NCBI GenBank assembly: GCA_965220205.1
Contig: OZ244812.1
Location: forward strand, 744,001 to 808,000
Source: G965220205 sp965220205
GTDB lineage: Bacteria; Chloroflexota; Dehalococcoidia; Lucifugimonadales; Australimonadaceae
Direction of reading: 5' to 3'
DNA: 64,000 nt
The number at the start of each line of letters is the position of its first letter. Positions within the stretch are counted from its first letter, which is position 1. Below the pieces are notes generated by a model. That model did not search any database, was not told the DNA's origin, and saw only the letters and a program-made list of their open reading frames with translations. Both the position numbers and the translations under genes were made by a program. Of the stretch, positions 24,553 to 32,467 are shown one piece after another.

Positions 24553-25488
24553 ATGATGATAAGGTCAGAGAGGCGCCCCTGCGCTTGCGCTTGCGATTGC
24601 GACGGGACGACCCAACATAGGTTTGCTCAGGGACATGACGCCAAGCTCCGGGCCACGATTGAGAGGGAAGTGGTGGATGCCACCAGTCCGCCTGACGTGG
24701 ACTCCATCTTCCCTGGTAACCACCCCGCCTGGCTCTATTACCCTGAATGGATGGACGAGCGGACTGCAACGGTGACCAACGATTTCGGCACGTTCATCGT
24801 TCCATGGCTCGGACACCTACGCACACACCCAAAAGGCTGGACATCAGACCCTACACTACCCCGCACTGGCAACTACAGCCGAACGACCGGCGAGACTGAC
24901 GTGACCGTGGCTATCGGGCTCGACGGGACGGGGCAGTCGTCTATCTCAACCGGGAACGGGATGCTGGACCACCTGCTGAACCAGCTCAGCCGCCACGGGC
25001 TAATCGACCTCGAGGTCACGGCGACCGGCGATAGCGCGCTGACCGGCTGGCACCACACGGTCGAGGACACGGGCATCGCGCTGGGACGCGCGCTGGCCAA
25101 CGCCGTCGGCGACGGCGCGGGGATCCGCCGCATGGGCCACGCGCTCGTTCCGCTCGACGAGGCCCTCGCGCGAGTCGCGCTCGACATCAGCGGCCGAGGG
25201 CACGCGGCCATCGATCTGGGCATCGGCGATACGCTGGTCGGCGACCTCCCAGGCGACCTCGTGCGGCACTTCCTGCAGTCGTTCGCCACCGAGGCCCGTG
25301 TCACGCTCCACGTCACAGTCCTCGCCGGCGTCAACGCGCACCACAAGGCGGAGGCGTCGTTCAAAGCGCTCGCGAAAGCGCTGCGCGACGCGGTCGAGCT
25401 CGACCCTCGCGCTCCAGCGTCGGTGCCAAGCACGAAGGGTACTATCTCCGGTAGCCCCGTATGGTTTGCCGCACCTGACGGCCCATGA
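24553..25488 (+). CDS. hisB: Imidazoleglycerol-phosphate dehydratase with foreign N-terminus and altered C-terminus
   Basis: A 311-residue protein. Residues about 106-300 are HisB: IGLDGTGQSSISTGNGMLDH, HHTVED (167-172), VPLDEALARVALDISGRG and HHKAE (263-267). Residues 1-105 are not part of normal HisB. They begin with a Cys-rich stretch (C10, C12, C14, C16) and AQGHDAKLR (25-33), like small C-x-C / PGHDA-L modules known in other bacteria. No start codon lies in frame near the HisB domain, so the two parts are one protein. The natural TISG terminus is followed by 11 extra residues because one base is missing at 25450-25452 relative to the remnant at 27225-27317. The 5' part is visibly lower in GC. 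Confidence 0.85.
   Translation: MMIRSERRPCACACDCDGTTQHRFAQGHDAKLRATIEREVVDATSPPDVDSIFPGNHPAWLYYPEWMDERTATVTNDFGTFIVPWLGHLRTHPKGWTSDPTLPRTGNYSRTTGETDVTVAIGLDGTGQSSISTGNGMLDHLLNQLSRHGLIDLEVTATGDSALTGWHHTVEDTGIALGRALANAVGDGAGIRRMGHALVPLDEALARVALDISGRGHAAIDLGIGDTLVGDLPGDLVRHFLQSFATEARVTLHVTVLAGVNAHHKAEASFKALAKALRDAVELDPRAPASVPSTKGTISGSPVWFAAPDGP
25365..25456 (+). repeat. hisB 3'-end duplication, upstream copy
   Basis: This end of the intact hisB matches 27225-27317 in register. By eye there are 13 mismatches and a single one-base gap over 93 positions. The gap removes the ancestral stop from frame (GGTAGC here, GGG-TAG there). The two copies bracket the DUF262-HNH gene. The divergence is too high for a fresh target duplication. 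Confidence 0.85.
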
Positions 25489-25522
25489 TAAGCTTGCCCC
25501 CGGTCGGCAAAGGACATTCGAA

Positions 25523-27205
25523 ATGCAACAGCCAAATCCCGGATCGCGGCCTCTCGCGCAAATTCTCAGTGACATCGAACGCGGGTCGCTCAAAGTTCCT
25601 CAATTCCAGCGGGAATTTGTGTGGAGCCGAGACAAATCCGCCAAACTGATGGACAGTCTGCTCAAGGGCTTCCCTATTGGCACCTTCATCTTGTGGAATA
25701 CCCGAGAACAACTTCGCTCGGTAAGGAATTTAGGCAGCGTCGAACTGCCACCGACTCCAAAAGGAGACTCCGTTCAGTATGTCTTGGACGGGCAGCAACG
25801 GCTGACAAGTTTGTTCGCGACACTCAAAGGGCTCAGTGTCGAAAGATTAGGCCGCATCGAAGATTTCGGGAAAATGTATGTTGATCTAGACGTCGGCTCG
25901 GACGGTGTCTTAGTGCTCACGGATGTCTCCAACAAAACAATCGGCACTTACGCTTCTGTCACCGACATCAAAGACAAAGATTTTGACGAGCTGCATGTTT
26001 TGCCAGAATATCGTGAACATGTCAAGCATTACCGACAAATAGTCAATAGCTACCAATGCTCAGTGATTGATGTTCATGAAGCCAAAATCGACACGGCTAC
26101 TGAGATATTCACTAGGATCAATGTGACTGGCAGGCCTCTATCTGTGTTTGAGATTATGGTAGCCAAAACCTTCGATCACGACCAAGATTTTGACTTGGCT
26201 CTGAAAGCAAAGAGGTTGTCGGAAGAACTATCAGAACATGATTATGGCACGATTCCTCACATAGTGTTCCTGCAATCCATATCGGCCATCCTGGCTAAGG
26301 AATGTTCTAAGAAGGACATTCTCCAACTGGACAAGCAACAGTTTATTGACACTTGGGCAAAAGCAGAGGCCGCCATTCGCTCTGCCGTCGATTACCTTCG
26401 AATGTCGTTGAGGGTTCCAGTTTCGCAATTGCTTCCGTACAAGGCGCTCCTTGTTCCGTTCGCATACTTTTTTGCTAACCATCCTACCCAACCATCGGGT
26501 GAAATCCAGGATAGGCTCCACGACTTCTTCTGGCGTGTTTCTCTGGGAGGGAGATACTCGTACTCAGTAGAAGCGAGACTCGCCCAAGATATCAAAGTGA
26601 TTGACGAAATACTCGCCGGACATCAACCCAAGTATGATTACGCAGTCAACCCAACTAAAGAATTCATCGCATCTAATGGAACATTCAGGACTGGGCGGAG
26701 TTTCATCAAAGCAATTCTCTGCATCCTAGCAAGGAGACGCCCCAGAAGTTTCAAGAACCACGCGCATGTTTTCATAAGCAATGACTGGCTACAACGAGCG
26801 AACAGCAAGAATTATCATCACTTTTTCCCCAAGGCATCCTTCACCGGCGCAAGCGCAAATGACTGGCGTATTAACCATATCGCGAACATTACGATTGTTG
26901 ACGATTATCTGAACAAACGCGAAATCAGAGCCAAGAAACCCTCGCTCTACATTAGGCAATTCCAAAAGAACAATCCTACTATTGAGAATTCCCTGCGCAC
27001 GCATCTCATCAGCATCACCGGCGCAGGGGTTCTAGATGATGACTTCGACGCTTTCTTCAACTACCGCTGTCGTGCCATATCTAGAGAGTTGGGTAAAGGC
27101 CTTATTCCTCAGGAAATAGACACCAAAGGCCAAACACTCAATCCGGACGACTTGGAAGATTTGGAGACGGCACAGAGTGAGGGGCTTGACGACGACGAGG
27201 AGTAA
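25523..27205 (+). CDS. DUF262 / HNH endonuclease protein, GmrSD-like defence candidate
   Basis: A 560-residue protein. The N-terminal DUF262 domain (ParB-like fold) shows VPQFQREFVWSRDKSAKLMD (25-44), GFPIGTFILW and the nucleotide-binding-type motif DGQQR (89-93), then FTRINVTGRPLS near residue 200. The C-terminus has an HNH-type centre, NYHHFFPKASF (430-440) with N455 and N464, as in GmrD/DUF1524. Fused GmrSD-type proteins restrict modified phage DNA; that role here is inference. GC content and codon use are far lower than in the neighbours, a clear sign of transfer. AAGGA lies 9 bp before the ATG. It follows hisB by 34 bp and may be co-transcribed. Confidence 0.8.
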   Translation: MQQPNPGSRPLAQILSDIERGSLKVPQFQREFVWSRDKSAKLMDSLLKGFPIGTFILWNTREQLRSVRNLGSVELPPTPKGDSVQYVLDGQQRLTSLFATLKGLSVERLGRIEDFGKMYVDLDVGSDGVLVLTDVSNKTIGTYASVTDIKDKDFDELHVLPEYREHVKHYRQIVNSYQCSVIDVHEAKIDTATEIFTRINVTGRPLSVFEIMVAKTFDHDQDFDLALKAKRLSEELSEHDYGTIPHIVFLQSISAILAKECSKKDILQLDKQQFIDTWAKAEAAIRSAVDYLRMSLRVPVSQLLPYKALLVPFAYFFANHPTQPSGEIQDRLHDFFWRVSLGGRYSYSVEARLAQDIKVIDEILAGHQPKYDYAVNPTKEFIASNGTFRTGRSFIKAILCILARRRPRSFKNHAHVFISNDWLQRANSKNYHHFFPKASFTGASANDWRINHIANITIVDDYLNKREIRAKKPSLYIRQFQKNNPTIENSLRTHLISITGAGVLDDDFDAFFNYRCRAISRELGKGLIPQEIDTKGQTLNPDDLEDLETAQSEGLDDDEE

Positions 27206-27224
27206 CCAACGCCACTCCCCTGGC

Positions 27225-27317
27225 AGCGCTTGCCAAAGCGCTGCGCGACGCGGTCAAGCTCGACCCCCGCGCCCCCGCCTCAGCGCCGAGGACGAAGGGG
27301 ACGATCTCCGGGTAGCC
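27225..27317 (+). pseudogene. Remnant of hisB 3' end
   Basis: Reading in the hisB frame gives ALAKALRDAVKLDPRAP, then ASAPRTKGTISG and a TAG stop at 27313-27315. It therefore encodes the last 29 residues of a HisB with the natural end. It has no start of its own and follows the DUF262 gene by 19 bp. It probably marks where the resident hisB ended before the insertion, just in front of the convergent purS. Confidence 0.85.
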
Positions 27318-27330
27318 GCGAGCCCCAGCC

Positions 27331-27585
27331 CTAGCCCGCTGCGACGACCTCCAGCTCGTACGACTCGATGACCGGGTTGGTGAGGAGCTTGTCGCACATC
27401 TCCCGCACCTGGCTTTCGGCGGACGGGCCGTCGGGGGCGTCCAGCTCCAGCGTGAGGTACTTGCCCACGCGGACGTCGCGTACTGCGGCAAAGCCCAGCG
27501 CATGCAGGCCGGCGAGCACGGCGTTCCCTTGCGGGTCGTTCACGGCGGGCTTCAAGGTGACGTAGACGCGAGCGGCGAAACGCAC
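27331..27585 (-). CDS. purS: Phosphoribosylformylglycinamidine synthase subunit PurS
   Basis: An 84-residue protein matching PurS, the small subunit that bridges PurL and PurQ in the fourth step of purine synthesis. It shows RVYVTLKPAVNDPQGNAV, then ALGFAAVRDVRVGKYLTLEL and CDKLLTNPVIESYEL. The start is GTG, 3 bp after the DUF3105 stop, so the gene ends a minus-strand operon. purQ and purL, the partners normally beside it, are not in this window. It converges on the hisB remnant. Confidence 0.9.
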   Translation of the reverse strand: MRFAARVYVTLKPAVNDPQGNAVLAGLHALGFAAVRDVRVGKYLTLELDAPDGPSAESQVREMCDKLLTNPVIESYELEVVAAG

Positions 27586-27588
27586 GGG

Positions 27589-28449
27589 CTAGCCGCCGTC
27601 CGGTACGGGGACATCCGACGCGTCCGGCGCATTCGTCTCCGGCTCGGGCGCGACGTTGGCCCCGCAATTGACGCCCACGTACTCGGGCCCTTGGTTGCGG
27701 TGGTCGTCGATGAACGCCTGCACCCCGCTTCGGTCAAGGCCCGCGAAGCTGTCGGACCACCCCCACGCTGTTAGCGCAACGGCGCCGGGGGCAAGGTCGG
27801 GGTAGGGGCGCAGGATGAGACAGCCTGGGGCGATGCTCTGTTGCTCCTCGAAGAACGTCAGCATCTCTTCCCGCTGGGCCTCGTCGGCGAGGTTGTGGTT
27901 CATCGCGACGCCGCCTTGCTCGAGGTTCCGGAGAACGAGCTCATCGGCGACGGGTTCCTCGTGTACGCCCCACGCCGCGCCGGTTGCATAGCGCGGGCCC
28001 GATGTGGGCGGCAACCTCGCATACGGCTCGTGCTCGGCGCCAGGCTCGATCAGGCCTCCCTCCTGAATGGCGGACTGCGTGCCCACGCTCGGCGGGTTTC
28101 CCGTGTTGGCCCCGTCGGAGTTCGGAGTCGCGATGTTGCCGACCGAGGGAATCACGAGTCCCAAGATGAGCGCCAGGGCGATAGTCCCGCCGCCGATGGT
28201 CAGCAGAAGGCGACGCCTCGCCTTGCGGGCCACCGACCGACGTCTGCGGACCTCCCGGGCCTCGGTCCGGCGCGAGGGGCCCCTCGACGGCGACCACGAC
28301 TCCGTAGCCTCCGACGCGTCGGCGCCAGCGCTCTTCTTCTCCGCAGACTCGCTAGGCGCGTTATCGGAACGTTGTTCGCCCTTCGCCGCTTGGCCGGCGG
28401 CTGCCCCCTCGACGCGTCCCGCCCGTCCGCGCTGCCTGTTCCTAGCCAA
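27589..28449 (-). CDS. DUF3105 membrane-anchored protein
   Basis: A 286-residue protein with a basic, disordered cytoplasmic N-terminus (1-80), one membrane helix (about 83-105, LLLTIGGGTIALALILGLVI) and an outward-facing DUF3105 domain. Typical DUF3105 segments are PPTSGPRYATGAAWGVHEEP, LEQGGVAMNHNL and a C-terminal DDHRNQGPE. The start is TTG with GAGGAG upstream. Function of the family is unknown. It stands between purC and purS with only 3 bp to purS, suggesting operon membership without implying a purine role. Confidence 0.8.
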   Translation of the reverse strand: MARNRQRGRAGRVEGAAAGQAAKGEQRSDNAPSESAEKKSAGADASEATESWSPSRGPSRRTEAREVRRRRSVARKARRRLLLTIGGGTIALALILGLVIPSVGNIATPNSDGANTGNPPSVGTQSAIQEGGLIEPGAEHEPYARLPPTSGPRYATGAAWGVHEEPVADELVLRNLEQGGVAMNHNLADEAQREEMLTFFEEQQSIAPGCLILRPYPDLAPGAVALTAWGWSDSFAGLDRSGVQAFIDDHRNQGPEYVGVNCGANVAPEPETNAPDASDVPVPDGG

Positions 28450-28508
28450 CCGTCATACTCCTCGCCGGCCATCGAGCGGCGCGGCTGTTCGTTTGGGATG
28501 TTCGAAGA

Positions 28509-29420
28509 TCAGGAACGCGCCAGCGACCGTCCTGTCAGCCTCTCGTAGGCCGCCAGGTACCGCTCTTGCGTTTTCTCTACGATGTCATCGGGCAGGGTGG
28601 GAGCGGGCGGCGTCCGGTCCCAGTCCTTCTGCGTGAGCAGCCAGTCCCGCACGAACTGCTTATCGAAGTTGGGTTGCGACCGCCCGGGGTTGTACAAAGC
28701 GGCGTCCCAGAACCGGCTCGAATCGGGCGTGAGCACCTCGTCGATCAGGATAATGTCCCCGTCCCGCATCCCGAACTCGAACTTGGTGTCGGCGATGATG
28801 ATGCCGCGCTCGGCGGCGACGTCGTGAGCGTGCTGGAACACCGCGAACGAGAGGTCGCGGAGGTTCCCGGCCAGCTCCGCGCCGACCATGCCGCCCAACT
28901 CCTCCATGCTCACCGGCTCGTCGTGCCCGACCTCCGCCTTCGTCGTCGGCGTGAACATCAGCTCCGGCAGCTTGCTCCCCTCGACCAACCCCGGCGCCAT
29001 CGGCACGCCGAAGACCGTGCCCGTGGCGTTGTAGTCGACGAGCGCCGATCCAGTCAGGTAGGCGCGGACGACGCACTCGGCGTCGATGCGCTCCGCCCGT
29101 TTCACGACCATCGCCTGCTGTGCAATCTCCTCGGGCAGATCGCGGAGCTTGGGATGATCGGCGAGCGCCCCCAAGCTGTCGCGGTCGCTGGCCAGCGCGA
29201 CGAAATGGTTGGGAACGATGTGCTGGGTGATCTCGAACCAGAACTCCGACATCCTCGACAGCACACGGCCCTTGTCAGGTATCCCGTTTGGCAGAACCAC
29301 GTCGAACGCCGAGATGCGGTCCGTCGCCACCATCAGCAGCAGACCGTCTCCGAGGTCGAACGTGTCGCGGACCTTGCCGCGGTAGAGGATGTCGGGCAGG
29401 GGAGTCTCAAGCAGAGGCAC
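28509..29420 (-). CDS. purC: Phosphoribosylaminoimidazole-succinocarboxamide synthase
   Basis: A 303-residue SAICAR synthetase, the eighth step of purine synthesis. The ATP-binding opening LYRGKVRDTFDLGDGLLLMV, ATDRISAFDVVLPNGIPDKG, ECVVRAYLTGSALVDY and ADTKFEFGMRDG are conserved signatures. GTG start at 29420 overlaps the purB stop by 14 bp, indicating coupled translation. Length fits the longer, eukaryote-like SAICAR synthetases found in many bacteria. Confidence 0.95.
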   Translation of the reverse strand: MPLLETPLPDILYRGKVRDTFDLGDGLLLMVATDRISAFDVVLPNGIPDKGRVLSRMSEFWFEITQHIVPNHFVALASDRDSLGALADHPKLRDLPEEIAQQAMVVKRAERIDAECVVRAYLTGSALVDYNATGTVFGVPMAPGLVEGSKLPELMFTPTTKAEVGHDEPVSMEELGGMVGAELAGNLRDLSFAVFQHAHDVAAERGIIIADTKFEFGMRDGDIILIDEVLTPDSSRFWDAALYNPGRSQPNFDKQFVRDWLLTQKDWDRTPPAPTLPDDIVEKTQERYLAAYERLTGRSLARS

Positions 29421-30735
29421 GGGCGCGCTCCTTGGCTGTGAAGCCCAAACGATTGAACGTCGTACCGACGTGACGCAGGTAGTAGCCGTAGTCGAATAGA
29501 CCCTCGACCGCCTCCGCGCCCAGCCGCGACGTGACCTCGGGGTCCGACCGGACCGCCTCTCGGAAGTCCTGGCCCCGGTCCCACGCCGCCAGGGCGTGGC
29601 GCTGCACGAGCTCGTAGGCGCTCGTCCGGTCCAGCCCGCTCTCGACGAGCGCCAACAGGACGCGCTCAGAGAACACGATTCCTTTGGTCAGCTCCAAGTT
29701 CCGCATCATGTTCTCGGGGAAGACGCGCATCCCCTCGACGACTCGCGTGAACGTGTCGAGCATGTAGTCCACCGCCAGAGCGGAGTCGGGCAGGATCATG
29801 CGCTCCGCCGACGAATGGGAGATGTCCCGCTCGTGCCACAGCGCGACGTTGTCCAACGCCGTTATCGTATGCCCGCGCACGAGGCGGGCCAAGCCACAGA
29901 CACGCTCCGACAGCTCCGGGTTCCGCTTGTGCGGCATGGAGGACGAACCCGTGCTCACGAACCCCGGCGTGCCGAACGGTTCCTCGACCTCCCGCACCTC
30001 GGTCCGCTGAAGCGCGCGCACCTCTGTGGCGAACTTCTCGAGCGACGCCGCGATCAGGGCGAGGGTCTGAACGAACTGAGCGTGCCGGTCGCGTTGCAGT
30101 ATCTGGTTGGAGACGGGAGCAGGAGCGAGCCCAAGCTGCTCGCAGACCGACTCTTCGATCTCCGGCGGGATGCTGGCGTAGCTCCCCACGGGCCCCGATA
30201 TCTTGCCGACCGCAACCATCTCGCGGGCCAGCGCCAGCCCCTTGCGGCGCCTACGCATCTCGTCCCACCACAGCGCGAACTTGAGGCCGAAGCTCATCGG
30301 CTCCGCATGGACGCCGTGCGAACGGCCTATGCACGGCGTGGCCGAGAACTCCTCGGCCCTCGCCTGCAATACGTCCATGAACCGCACGATGCCGGCGTCG
30401 ATCTCATCGATCGCCTGCACGAGCTGGAGGCTGAGCGCCGTGTCCTTCACATCGTTCGAGGTGAGGCCGTGGTGGATCCAACGCCCCTCGGGCCCCAGGC
30501 TCGGCGTGACCGACCGCGTGAATGAGACGACGTCGTGCTTGGTCTCGTCGAACCACTTGTCGTAGAGCACCCGGTCGAACGTGGCGCCGCGTATCTTCTC
30601 CGCGTCCTTGCGCGGGACGACGCCCAACTCGGCCCATGCGACGCTCGCCGCGATCTCCACGCGCAGCCAGAGGTCGAAGGCGTTGTCCTCCGACCATATG
30701 GCCTTCATGCGTTCGCGCTCGTAGCGGTAGTACAT
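29407..30735 (-). CDS. purB: Adenylosuccinate lyase
   Basis: A 442-residue member of the fumarase/aspartase superfamily, acting twice in AMP synthesis. The superfamily signature GSSSMPHKRNPELSERV is near residue 266, and the catalytic-His regions RSHGVHAEP and HHGLTSNDVKDTA are intact. The start ATG shares its A with the stop of the upstream phosphatase gene (TGATG). The gene is second in the minus-strand series phosphatase-purB-purC. Confidence 0.95.
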   Translation of the reverse strand: MYYRYERERMKAIWSEDNAFDLWLRVEIAASVAWAELGVVPRKDAEKIRGATFDRVLYDKWFDETKHDVVSFTRSVTPSLGPEGRWIHHGLTSNDVKDTALSLQLVQAIDEIDAGIVRFMDVLQARAEEFSATPCIGRSHGVHAEPMSFGLKFALWWDEMRRRRKGLALAREMVAVGKISGPVGSYASIPPEIEESVCEQLGLAPAPVSNQILQRDRHAQFVQTLALIAASLEKFATEVRALQRTEVREVEEPFGTPGFVSTGSSSMPHKRNPELSERVCGLARLVRGHTITALDNVALWHERDISHSSAERMILPDSALAVDYMLDTFTRVVEGMRVFPENMMRNLELTKGIVFSERVLLALVESGLDRTSAYELVQRHALAAWDRGQDFREAVRSDPEVTSRLGAEAVEGLFDYGYYLRHVGTTFNRLGFTAKERARASA

Positions 30736-31403
30736 CAGCCACCCTCGCTTGGGGACGCATCGAGATAGTCGATCACCGCGAAGAAGTCCGTCAGCTCGTT
30801 GTGGGGCAGGCCGTTGTCTCGGCAGTAGTTAGTCAACCAACCTCGTGCGAAGACGAAGTCCGCTCGCGAGGCCGGGCAAGCGTCCGAAGCGCTGTCCCCT
30901 GCGTAGATCAGTTGCTCTCCGTCCCGGCGGTAGTGCTGCAAGACAGCGCACTTGCAGTTGCCGGGCCACCATGCGCAGTCCTCGTCAGCGAAGGGGTAGC
31001 TGAACGCGAGGGTCTCGCCGGCCTCGTCCGTATCCACGGCGTAGACGGGCGTGTCCACGCCCTCCGCGCTGAGGGCGGCCTGAACGTAGAAGTCGAGGCC
31101 GTGACTTACAATGGCGATGGCGATGCCCCTCTGCCGGCAGTACTCGGCCAGCTCCGGGAACCCTGTCCGCAGCCGGGCCTCCGCGCGGACGTATCGCGCC
31201 TGCTCGCTGACCGGCGCGCCAAGTTGGCGGAAGGCGATCTCCTGGTACTCGGCTAGCGATATCTCTCGGTCGACGTAACGCTGGCGGATGGTGCGCCAGT
31301 CGAGCATCCCCGAAGGGAGCGGATCGGGGGTGAATCGGTCGAGCAAGAGCTGACCGACGTTCTGCGCGGCGGCAGTCTCGTCGAAATCGCAGAGGATAAT
31401 CAT
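30735..31403 (-). CDS. HAD-superfamily phosphatase (MtnX/SerB-like)
   Basis: A 222-residue phosphatase. The nucleophile motif is CDFDET (residues 5-10), motif II is IVSHGLDFY, and the final acidic motif is YAGDSASDACPA. The small-domain sequence resembles MtnX-type phosphatases that hydrolyse phosphorylated methylthio-sugars, or phosphoserine phosphatase. It is embedded between purE and purB, and coupled to purB by a shared base, so a role in removing a phosphorylated by-product is possible. The substrate is unknown. ATG at 31403 is chosen; the frame reaching 31625 overlaps purE. Confidence 0.75.
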   Translation of the reverse strand: MIILCDFDETAAAQNVGQLLLDRFTPDPLPSGMLDWRTIRQRYVDREISLAEYQEIAFRQLGAPVSEQARYVRAEARLRTGFPELAEYCRQRGIAIAIVSHGLDFYVQAALSAEGVDTPVYAVDTDEAGETLAFSYPFADEDCAWWPGNCKCAVLQHYRRDGEQLIYAGDSASDACPASRADFVFARGWLTNYCRDNGLPHNELTDFFAVIDYLDASPSEGG

Positions 31404-31467
31404 CCGGTCACAACGGGTTTCGATTGGGATGCGAGGCCATCGGCCAAGTATCAACGGAAGCGGCGCC

Positions 31468-31926
31468 TCACCGCTCCCGCAGGCGCTGGCGATACTGCTC
31501 GACAGCGTCCCTAATCCTAGCATACTTAATGCCCAGCACCTCGGCCGCAAGCAGGGCTGCGTTGCGCGCTCCCCAAGCTCCGACGGCGACCGTCGCAACG
31601 GGGATTCCCGGCGGCATCTGCACAATCGAGTGCAGGGCGTCCACTCCGTTCAGCTCGCTCGAAGCCAACGGCACGCCGATCACGGGAAGAGTCGTGTGCG
31701 ACGCGACGACGCCCGGCAGCGCCGCTGCCCCGCCTGCGGCGGCGATGAACACCTCGACGCCGCGCTCCGGGGCCCCAAGGACAATCTCGCGAACCCGGTC
31801 CGGGTCACGGTGCGCGGAAGCCGCTATCAGCTCCGCCTCGACCCCGAGCGCCTCGAGCGTCTTGAGCGTGTCCTCCATAACGGGTTGATCGCTCGCGCTC
31901 CCTACGATGATCTGCACCAGCGGCAA
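31468..31926 (-). CDS. purE: N5-carboxyaminoimidazole ribonucleotide mutase
   Basis: A 152-residue class I PurE. It shows VGSASDQPVMEDTLKTLEAL for phosphate binding, SAHRDPDRV with the catalytic His, and GGAAALPGVVASHTTLPVIG. The usual SSDxP reads SASDQP. No purK is adjacent. It begins the minus-strand block purE-phosphatase-purB-purC-DUF3105-purS and lies next to a repeat-filled intergenic space that probably contains the promoter. Confidence 0.95.
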   Translation of the reverse strand: MPLVQIIVGSASDQPVMEDTLKTLEALGVEAELIAASAHRDPDRVREIVLGAPERGVEVFIAAAGGAAALPGVVASHTTLPVIGVPLASSELNGVDALHSIVQMPPGIPVATVAVGAWGARNAALLAAEVLGIKYARIRDAVEQYRQRLRER

Positions 31927-32059
31927 CGGACCCCTCCATCGACAGCATAGCGTCGGGCCACCCGTAGTCGCCCGTCACCTCAGCCTAGGCGGGAGACTCG
32001 CGCATCGTCAACACCTGGCCCCATGGAGCCGTCCAACGCCGGAACCGAACCGGGCCGTC

Positions 32060-32260
32060 GCCTTGGATTCACGTGCCGGCGCACGAGAATGACGGTCGCG
32101 GGGAAGGCTATGGCAGGCAAGAGGCGGGAATGGACCGAAATGGCGCGGGAGGCCCACTCGTAGATTGCATCGGTTTACGAGTGGAGCGCGAGAGATAGTC
32201 CTTCTGAACTGTGCCATTCTGGGCCACTTGGGGCCACTTACTCGCAAACCAGGCGGCCGC
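32060..32260 (+). repeat. Composite palindrome element, copy B
   Basis: In order: hairpin piece GGATTCACGTGCCGGCGCAC with GAGAATGACGG, GGGAATGGACCGAAATGG, the 29-bp inverted repeat 32155-32183 (arms CACTCGTAGA and TTTACGAGTG, 9-base spacer), then 27 bp later three 10-bp units at 32211, 32221 and 32231 (GTGCCATTCT, GGGCCACTTG, GGGCCACTTA), closing with CTCGCAAACC. Order and palindrome length are as in copies A and C. Confidence 0.75.
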
Positions 32261-32390
32261 TGCGGCACGCCAGCGCCAAGCGGTTTCGGGAGCCTTCAAC
32301 AGGCATGGTAGGAGGTTGGGGCGTTTGGGGGAAGGGGCGGATGTCGTGGGGGGCTCGCCTTGGTGGGCGGTCCGTGCGCAAGGGGCATGG

Positions 32391-32413
32391 ATTCCCGTGT
32401 CGGGCACGGGAAT
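32391..32413. repeat. GGGAATGAC-type hairpin
   Basis: ATTCCCGTG and CACGGGAAT pair perfectly around a 5-base loop, followed by GACGG. The same hairpin occurs at 62894-62917 and, degenerate, within copies A and B of the composite element. Comparable GGGAATGAC hairpins are widespread intergenic repeats in bacteria. Confidence 0.65.
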
Positions 32414-32467
32414 GACGGAGGGGGCGTGGGGCGGCGACGGCAGACCGCTGTCCGGTAGAATCGCCGC

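Larger units (their letters stand above)
31927..32467. other. Intergenic interval of 540 bp with repeats
   Basis: Between divergent purE and the luciferase-like gene. It contains composite palindrome element copy B (about 32060-32260) and a separate hairpin ATTCCCGTG..CACGGGAAT (32391-32413) followed by GACGG. No gene is credible. No clear sigma-70 promoter was settled for either flanking gene. Confidence 0.6.

Noticed and set aside
31927..32467. Purine riboswitch upstream of purE
   Set aside because: No conserved purine-aptamer core could be found on the minus strand; the interval is explained by repeats.
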